This document shows positions 56,296-64,000 of a DNA stretch of 64,000 bases, in pieces. The stretch is from assembly GCF_050908995.1 (NCBI RefSeq), contig NC_135130.1:8487001-8551000 (forward strand), given 5' to 3'. This stretch comes from Andrena cerasifolii. Taxonomy: Eukaryota; Arthropoda; Insecta; Hymenoptera; Andrenidae. The position numbers were made by a program, and so were the translations under genes. Below the pieces are notes generated by a model that saw only the letters and a list, made by a program, of their open reading frames with translations, was not told where the DNA came from and searched no databases. The stretch's first letter is position 1. Each line of letters opens with the position of its first letter.

Positions 56296-56720
56296 GCTGG
56301 TATCGCCTTAAAGTAGCGAACAAGAGCTGCGCCTCGGTGTAGAGTGGTCTCTTAAGGAAATACCATAGATATTGGGCGTGATTGGTTTGGAATTTGGCTA
56401 GGAATATGGAAAAGGTATTTTTAAATAATAATACAGTTTTTTCTAGTTTTTCTCACTTTATTTGCATAAAAGGCTTTTACAATCGTACAATATAGTAATA
56501 TAGGTAAAATATATATAATTTCACTTTGTTGGTTATATAAAATCACTATTTTCTTGTGTTCAAAGCTGAGATTTCCATTATTTGGCCCACATAAAGTTCC
56601 TGTCCATGGAGAAATATTCTCAAGTTTCACCTGCAACAAGAAACATATTTTTATTTAGTAACCTGACTTGTCTATTGTTGAAAATACGTCAAATTTTACA
56701 ACATAATTTCATGTAAAGCG
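56296..56720. repeat. Right copy of the direct duplication flanking the satellite
   Basis: Same order and orientation as 53356-53850, diverged, with short indels (an extra GGGCGTGATTGG insertion and a longer stretch around CTGTCCATGGAG). Together with the left copy it brackets about 2.5-3 kb including the satellite. Confidence 0.8.
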
Positions 56721-59700
56721 TATAAAGAATTAAATTATCTTCCCAGTTTAACCTTTACTTCATGTAGGAATTGTAGGATACATTAAAACGCTGTGCAATT
56801 CTACTACCGCATCAATACAGTACAGAAAACGTATAAAAAATACCACAGGTAAAAGAATTAGGTTAGGTAACTTACTTAAATGATATCACTTTTCAAAAAG
56901 CAAAATGAACTTATCGAGAGGTAGGTATTCTAAATCTATTCTAAATCTATTCTACATTTCTATTTTAACCTCATTGCTTTACTACTTCCCTTTCCCAAAG
57001 AACTATGACTCTTTTCTACTTAAAAACTATATAATAAGACTTGTAGACTCTTCAAACAAAAGAAATGTAGTTGCACAAAAAAGTTAATCAAAAATTTTCG
57101 TATGAATTTCATTTGCAACAGTGTGGAAAAAGTTTGTCCTTTGTCTGGAGAGGCCCAGTCCCATCTTCACCCCCCCCCCCTCTCTGCCGCAATCTCTTTT
57201 TTTATAGGTAGAGAAAATCTTTCTACACATATACATTTTATAACATTCATTTACCTACATATTTAGTTAACACTAAAAGAAACAGAAAACTGAATAAAAA
57301 ATTACTGATTGTTTAACAGATGAATGTTTTTTACTTATTTCGATATTTTCTAGGGATGGGCCATTCCGCGTTTGGGGGGGGGGGAGGGTCAGGCCCACCC
57401 GACCCCCTAACTAGTTACGCTAATGCACTTTGTCCCTTTTTTGCGGGAAGTTTAAAAACAGCTTGCAATATTTTTTTTTACATCAAACAATTAAACAATG
57501 TACAACTATTCCATAACTCTCCCGTGCCTATATGCATGACAGAAATATTTCAAATCACTGATCCTTTTGCAGTAAACCATTTGCAGCAATCTCTTACCAA
57601 ATAATTGAATTGCAACTGCAATTCATAGCCATCTACTCTTAGGCGCGCCTTCAAGTGCAGAGATTGTAAAAGAGCAGAGACAAGGCCCTCTTGAAGAGTT
57701 ATTAGGCTTCGCAGGACAGCGAATGCAACGCGCACTCCTATTCGAATATTAAAATGATCCGCCATTACTTTAATAAACCTGTCCTCGCCCTCCTTGTCCC
57801 CCATTTCTGCGCCGCTCGAAGACTTTCGACGCAAGCAGTCGCAGATGTCACTGTACCCCTAATGAGCGCGCTATTTTTCACCAGTATTTTTATCCCGTTT
57901 ATTGGCTGCCCGTTTCACAAACTGTCAGCTGGATATTAATCATCCCGCTGTTACGACTTCGCCTTTATTTCTTCTAAGGATAAAGGATGAAAGGGCCTGC
58001 GCCAACGAGGGGAGGAAAACTTGTGTTCCTTCATTAGTAGTATTAAAACGGCTGTCGTTTCATTGAGCCACCTGACTTTCAGGCGTCCAGACAATTACGT
58101 AGCCTAATTACGAACACCTTCTCAATCGATGAGTATCTAAGATAAGTTTCTTATGCGACTATTGTAAGGAAAAGAATAAATACTTCTTAATTGAATCTCT
58201 GCAGATGTTCTTACCCTTTCCGTTACCGATTGAGATTTCCACGAACCTGACGTACCGACAGGTACAGAATGGAATAGACCCGCAGCCTGGCGCACTCTAT
58301 GCTGAAAACTATACAACTATAATCACTGTTTAACAATCCTAAGTTTGCGCTATTCAATCCTAACAACTCGTACTACCTTACCTACAATCGTTAATTCAGT
58401 ACGCACGTTAAGTAAAGTAGAATTTAATTCAAGTACCTCTAAACATTCTGCAAGTAGAGGGCGTGGCTAGTATCGATTCGAATTGAATTCAAATTCTACT
58501 AATCCTCATAATTTCACTAATTGCTACATATTAATCCCTGACATCCCAATATCGACATTGCAGCAGAATATATTCAACAAAATATCCAAGCTAATAACCA
58601 CGCGACGCGGATCTCAATAAACTTATCGCATAGATAAAATAGTCGCACTTCTTTCGAAATTCCAATCCCGCCATTTCAACCGAATTGATCATCCCCAGAA
58701 ATTTTGCGCTCCCTCGCTGTTCCACTGAAGCAGCCACAAAATTCTTCCCTCCCCGCAAATAAAGATTACGACGCAGCAAGGAAACCTAATATATAATATT
58801 GTGTATATATATCAGGATTTATTCCGCGATAGATTTCCCAGGAAGATACTCCCAATGAAACGGCGCGTCGCGTTACATTGCGGCCCTCCTTTCTCTCCCG
58901 TCGATCCCATAAAAGTCCCAATAATAATTTCTGATGTTTTCCGATGCAACATGTTTGATTTAGTGCCGGACATTTTGTGATCGCATATCTGCCTCGTAAA
59001 TCTCCCCGCGGTGGCGCCACTGCATAAAAATATCAAACGTCGATGTGTCCCGCGCTCAACCCCAATCCCCGCGTAAAATATTGCCCGTGATTCCGCGCGA
59101 CGGAAATAGCCTTTCATTCCTGGCCCGCCTGATAATTCCAGAATTTCGCGATTTATACCCCGAAAGGTTATAAAAGATACGGGCCGATTGCGCTGTTATT
59201 ATTAATTGCCCGCCGCCACGATAAAGTGGGGCGTTTTAGTTTTAAAAAATGCCCTCAAACGAATATCGGAGGACCGGCCGCCCCGGGAATATACAGTAAG
59301 ATTATTCGGTCAGATTAATCGCGATTCAAATTGAAAACCACCCCCCGCCGCGCGCCACCCCGCCCGACCGCGTAGGAAATTTGGAGGAGGGGGAGAGAAA
59401 AAAAAAAGAAAATAAAGCTTCCGGCGACCATCAACGTCTCTATCGCGTATACTAATTACGCGCGCTGATCTCGCTGCTCGCTTCCTGTCGTTCCGTGATT
59501 GATCGAGTCAAACTTTTCGATAACGAAGCCGCCTAGCGTGTTCGTTACTAGAGGTCCGGCCCGTGTCCCTCTTTTTTGCATACAATTTCCCGTGGAATTC
59601 CTTTTTTCTGCGAGATTAAGGGTGGCGTTTTCATTTACGACTGGACGCACAGGGCTACTGGGGGTGCGCGTCGCGCAGCGCGGAGATTAATTCAGAGTCT

Positions 59701-62061
59701 AATCAGAGGGAGGAGTCATCGGTGAAATTTTCCGCGACTTATCATCGATATCTATCGGACGAAGGTGGTCGCGTTAGGGGTGGCAGGGGGTGATGGTAGG
59801 GCGCATTTGTTACAGTGACGTCACCGTGACGCGAGAGTGGTTGAAATGATAAGTAATGATGTTAATAAATAGCGCGGAGTCTGCATCGGCGCAAATAGGG
59901 AATTGCAGAGTAGGCCCGCCCCCCACCCCTCTGTTTTTGGTACGGCTGGAATCAGGGGTCGCGCGTGAAAACGGCTGCGTGTGTACTAATCGCGGCGGAA
60001 AGGGTGCCGGTGAGTTATGACTGCTCTATGATATCGATGCATCAATTTGACTAAACGAAGGATTAATTTAATAACAAGTCAGCAGATGAGTAGTCGGATG
60101 ATAAATAGAGAAGGGAAGAACGGCGAGCGATGTTTAGGGGGGTGGCTGCGAGCGTACTTAGTTTCTTCCTAGTTTCGATTTTGCTGGCTGTCTCAGTTAA
60201 TAGCATTTCCAACTATTAGATGGAGCATTTAATCCTGACTTGCGGGACACCCTGTACATTGCGCTATTACGTAGCTGCAAGTTGAATGATAAAGTTGAGC
60301 GGTGTATCTTTTTTTAAACTTCCTTTAATGCCTGCTGTGCGTTTAATAATTAAAGCTGAGTTAAATATTAGATTGTTATGTTTGAGACTCACTGTATGCT
60401 GGTAATAAGGCGATCGGTAGAATGGAAATAATGCCACACTCCTTCAATTTGCGAGGCTGATGCAGTGAGTTAAGGGTGGCTAGGGTGTCCACGAGCAGGG
60501 GAGTGAATCCCCCATTTATGTCTGTAACAAAGTCAGCCGTTGCTTCAATATTGTCGTAATCACCGTTATTATTGTACTGCCAATCATACGTTATACTACT
60601 TAGGGGCATATATCACTGGCTCGAATTATTCAGGCGCGATCTGTTACGAGCTGTTAGCAAAAAGAAAATTAGATTTCCTCTATCCACGTCACTAGTGGAA
60701 AACCAATCCCCCCGTCTTTTTTTACCCAAAGTTCCTTTTCCTAGAAAATACCCCATTCAGCAGATATTAAATTCCAAAATATGCTAGGAAAGTGAAAACT
60801 GAAAAATTGTAAAAAACAAAGTTTCCAGCAAATCGGTTTAAAATTAAAAACGGACCTATTTCGAATTGTTGTTTCAGATAAAAATAGCTGACTTTTAGAG
60901 TTAATTTTTGCAACTGTCTCGTATGTAATAATTATTTAGCCGCGTCGCTGTTATAGAAATCCGACAATATATTCCCGCTTAGTTTTCGCTACCCCCATGC
61001 CCCGTTCTCTCGCAATCAAATTAAACGGATCCAGTTAAGGATCCGCGTCCCATTCTCACGGACGTTAGCGTTAGTCAAAACTGTACCTACGCGGATCCAC
61101 CCTCGTGCAGGTCTTCTTCGCGCGGCCCCCGCGGATGTCGTTCAACCCCTCCGCCCCCTTGTACCGTTCTCGCCGATTTAATCCCGGATTCAGCACTCGA
61201 TTTGATACGTTACACAGCGGTTTGTATGCCCTAACTCGCCTTACTCAACACGGCGGAACCCTGCTCGTATTACTGCTCCTACGACCCGCCCACGCTAGAT
61301 CGCTTCATTTTGTTTCACCCTCGCTTCTCTCATTATCTCGTGCGACCACTCTCTCTCTCTCTCTCTCCCCCTCTTCATTCCATCCGGGTCTCTGTCTGCC
61401 AGCAACCCCATCGACGTCTTCTTCCCTTTTCCTCGCCAGACGTAGCCCCCAGTCTCTCCCTCTTGCGTCACGGATTCGAGCCTCCACCCTTACATCCACC
61501 CCGGGATCCCCATTTTTCTCGTTGCCTCGTTCCTCGCCTTCACTATCGCGCTTAATGCCCCCTGTAGCCTTCCTCTCTCTGCAGCAGATCGGCCGCACAC
61601 CACAAGGCTCTCATCCCTTACAGCCTCCACTCGATCGTCCAAACCCCCCCCCCCTCGAACCTCTTAGCTCCGGGAGCTGGGAACGGAAGCGAGACAATCC
61701 CCCCTCTTCCCAGCGCCCCTCGCATTTAAATTAGATTAGATAAGTTAATCAATGCGGTATTCCGAGTAAAACCTGGGGATTTCGCGACAGCCCGGTTACC
61801 GGGGAGGAATTATTGGCAGTCGGGATCACGATCGGTCGATCTCGAAAACGTACGATAGCGCGCGCTTTTACGGGCGCGCGTGCCGCGGTCTTGAGGATCC
61901 TTGCGATTCCAGCAGTCATCCCTTAATGCCCCCATAGATACTGGACACTTTGCTTGTCATCGGTTGACGCTGGTGGAGCGGTTCTCCGGGGGTGGTGTTT
62001 CTTTCTGGAGAGGGATGAATGAGAGGGAAATATGAGCATAACTGGCACAGACGCTTTCCGT
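56721..62061. other. No gene recognised; AT-rich then CpG-rich
   Basis: C/G homopolymers at about 57167-57180 and 57373-57383. CpG-rich from about 58.8 to 61.9 kb. The longest frame (209 codons, 61105-61734 +) is a Ser/Pro/Leu/Arg-rich product of a CT-rich strand with a (CT)n stretch at about 61348-61370. Nothing resembles a known protein. Confidence 0.4.
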
Positions 62062-62071
62062 TTGCTTTCGA

Positions 62072-62395
62072 CTCTAGTTGGGAAACACCTCGAGGAACTG
62101 TTTCTTATATCACTTTGGGAGATATGTGTTACTTTCTTTGGGGCCTTAAAACCTGACCTAAACCCTTTTCCTTTTTTTTCAACTCTGCAGCTCCAGTTAG
62201 ACCGCATCTCCAGGAATTGTTTCTTGCATTACTTTTGGGGGTGGCTGTTACTTTCTTTGGGGCCTCAAGACCGGGCCCAAACCGTTTTTCTTAGATCCCG
62301 CCACAAGGCACAATTTCTTACATATATTGTTTTGGATTGTGGTTTCTCTTCTCCCAGGGGCCTCAAGACCCAGCCCACTTGAATCTCACCTTCCA
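62072..62395. repeat. Three diverged tandem units of about 110 bp
   Basis: Units start near 62072, 62181 and 62294. Shared blocks are (A)ACTGTTTCTT / AATTGTTTCTTGCA / AATTTCTTACA, then GTTACTTTCTTTGGGGCCT and C(A/T)CAAGACC..GCCCA. The 116-codon frame across them (62032-62382 +) is probably incidental. Confidence 0.7.
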
Positions 62396-64000
62396 AGGCC
62401 CAAATCCGCAGGTGATATTCAAAGATATTCATACACTACCACGTAGAACGACTCAAAACCCTCTTATCAATTCCGTGCTCATAAATTGATCCGCGTAATT
62501 ACCAGTACAGTAGTACGCGTATGTTCAGCGGCGTTCCTTGACGTACCATTCACGAGATGTTAATGGATCGTGCGATATTAATGGGACGCGACGAACCGGG
62601 GGCCGCTGGCAAGTGGGGGGAGTGCTCGACACACGCGTTCTCAGGGCGATTCGGGAAATTAGTAAACTTGCTTTGTAGTTAGCCAAGTGGCGGGAGAGGG
62701 ACGAGGCCTGGGGAGGGGTTGAAATCTATAGGTCAATATACACGGGCATCGCGCGAACGGCATCCGCTCGGAAACTTTTTGCCATTTCTCTTGCCCCCGA
62801 TCTCGTTAAGACAATTTATATTCTATCCTGTAATGCGCGACTTCTCTCTCCCTTTTAGCGCTGTTGGCACCCTCTGTCACGGCGGCGGGGGCCGCGCCAA
62901 CTTTTTTCATATTCCAATTAGAATATTTTCCATTGATTTAAAGCCGGCGACGGCAAATATTAACGGCTTAACACCGCGATAAATTTACAGCGTCGATGCC
63001 TTCCGGGATTTCCGTTTCGCGTCTACTAGGGGGTTGGTGACACGGAGGAGGGCGGGGGGGGGGGAGGGGAGGAGAGTGGGCGGTCGAGAGTCGAACAGCC
63101 GTAAGAACGTTCTTTCTCTCTACCTTCGAATGCTAACTTTATGACTCGCGAAAACTCTCGTAACATTAATCACCGGTGCGTATATTTGAAATCGATACCG
63201 GTTACGAAAATTCCGGGAGCCCCCTCCGCGGAGGAGAGGGCCCTGTACCACTGCCAGGCTGTGCTTCTGCACGGTTTATTGCGCTCCTGATACCCCCCAC
63301 CGCTCTGCATTATTATTTTTACTGCATCGGTGGCGACTAATGAGCCTGCAAACTTAATTTCCGCCTAATTGTTGTTTCTCTCTTGATTTAGATTTCGTTC
63401 AATTAGGGCCCCAGCTGTAGGTCTCTTTCTTTTCAAGCGTTTCAACAGAAATGTCAGCGTCGATAAATAAGTTTCCTGGTTCTTAGCAATATTTGTGGTT
63501 AGGACGCGCGGATTTATCGGTGGTCGATGTGTTAAAAATTACGTCATTCAAGTGTCCTCCGCCATGATTGATGCGCCCACTGCAACGCACTGGTACATCG
63601 TTCATTACGACCCCCGCATGTCGTTATCAATAGCCTAACCCTGACGGGCTTGATGATTTTCGTCTTCGATTTCCCCTAGCGCGCTGCCCGTGTCTAGGGA
63701 CAATTAACAGAAAAGGGACTATATAACAACATAACCTATGACAACAGTAGAAACCTACCACCATAACCTTCGCCGCTTATAAAGTCTTCTATTTCTATGC
63801 TCTCTATGAAAAGAAAATACGATTCCGATACGCCTGCTCCATCACCGATCTTTCGTCCCCCGACAGAAGCTCTCCCAGATCTCGCAGGGTGTTCTGAAAT
63901 AACGTGCACAAGGTGGTTTCATAATTACCATAATACGTATTCCATTTATTAAATTGGAGATATAATACACAAGCGATAGATAACACGTATGTATAATTTA
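62396..64000. other. No gene recognised
   Basis: Mixed CpG-rich and AT-rich single-copy sequence with a poly(G) run near 63053-63065. Frames are short and without known motifs. Confidence 0.4.

Noticed and set aside
60376..60609. 77-codon minus-strand frame with protein-like composition
   Set aside because: No recognisable motif, start context or splice partners; cannot be separated from chance.
61105..61734. 209-codon + frame, longest single frame in the window
   Set aside because: Product of a CT-rich strand (Ser/Pro/Leu/Arg), crosses a (CT)n microsatellite, no known motif.

Overview
The window is animal nuclear DNA from an insect, plausibly a hymenopteran (bee, ant or wasp). It shows small phase-matched exons with canonical GT/AG introns, patches of CpG-rich single-copy DNA between AT-rich repeats, and many short non-autonomous DNA transposons. 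The order is an inference; the insect placement rests on the one gene I can read.

That gene is Mef2 (myocyte enhancer factor 2), complete on the + strand in seven coding exons between 31985 and 41816. It encodes 481 residues: MADS box, MEF2 domain, a Pro/Ser/Gly-rich transactivation region with a phosphorylation-dependent SUMO motif, and a basic C-terminus. All splice phases close and there is no internal stop or frameshift. The ATG exon has its own splice acceptor at 31920, so the transcript starts further upstream. Two CpG-rich places look like upstream starts or leader exons: about 25.08-26.65 kb (NRF-1/Ewg, CCAAT and CRE-like sites, GA/CT tracts, a TCAGT initiator) and about 8.7-9.04 kb (a consensus 5' splice site). 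The 3' side, from 41817 to at least 43.7 kb, looks like a long AU-rich 3' UTR.

Upstream third (1-31 kb): a complex tandem array at the left edge, a foldback element with internal tandem repeats (3.8-4.86 kb), and a series of TTAA-bounded, piggyBac-like hairpin elements. Three of these are joined end to end (6527-8456) and two more are joined end to end (9960-11386), each pair sharing one TTAA; a sixth stands alone (18273-19121). There are also other TIR families, four copies of a non-LTR-like tail in the window, and unannotated CpG-rich DNA.

Mef2 introns: intron 2 holds a two-subunit (A/B) minisatellite of about 1.4 kb, a 146-bp hAT-like MITE and a three-copy 300-bp duplication of a hAT-like MITE with its flank. 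Intron 3 holds a Tc1-like remnant. Intron 5 holds hAT-like and non-LTR fragments.

Downstream third (43.7-64 kb): no convincing gene. It contains AT and trinucleotide microsatellites, two further hAT-like MITEs, and a very homogeneous 170-bp satellite (about 54.59-56.29 kb) with a 510-bp higher-order period, bracketed by a direct duplication of about 400-450 bp. Long open frames outside Mef2 are low-complexity or composition-driven and are not called as genes.
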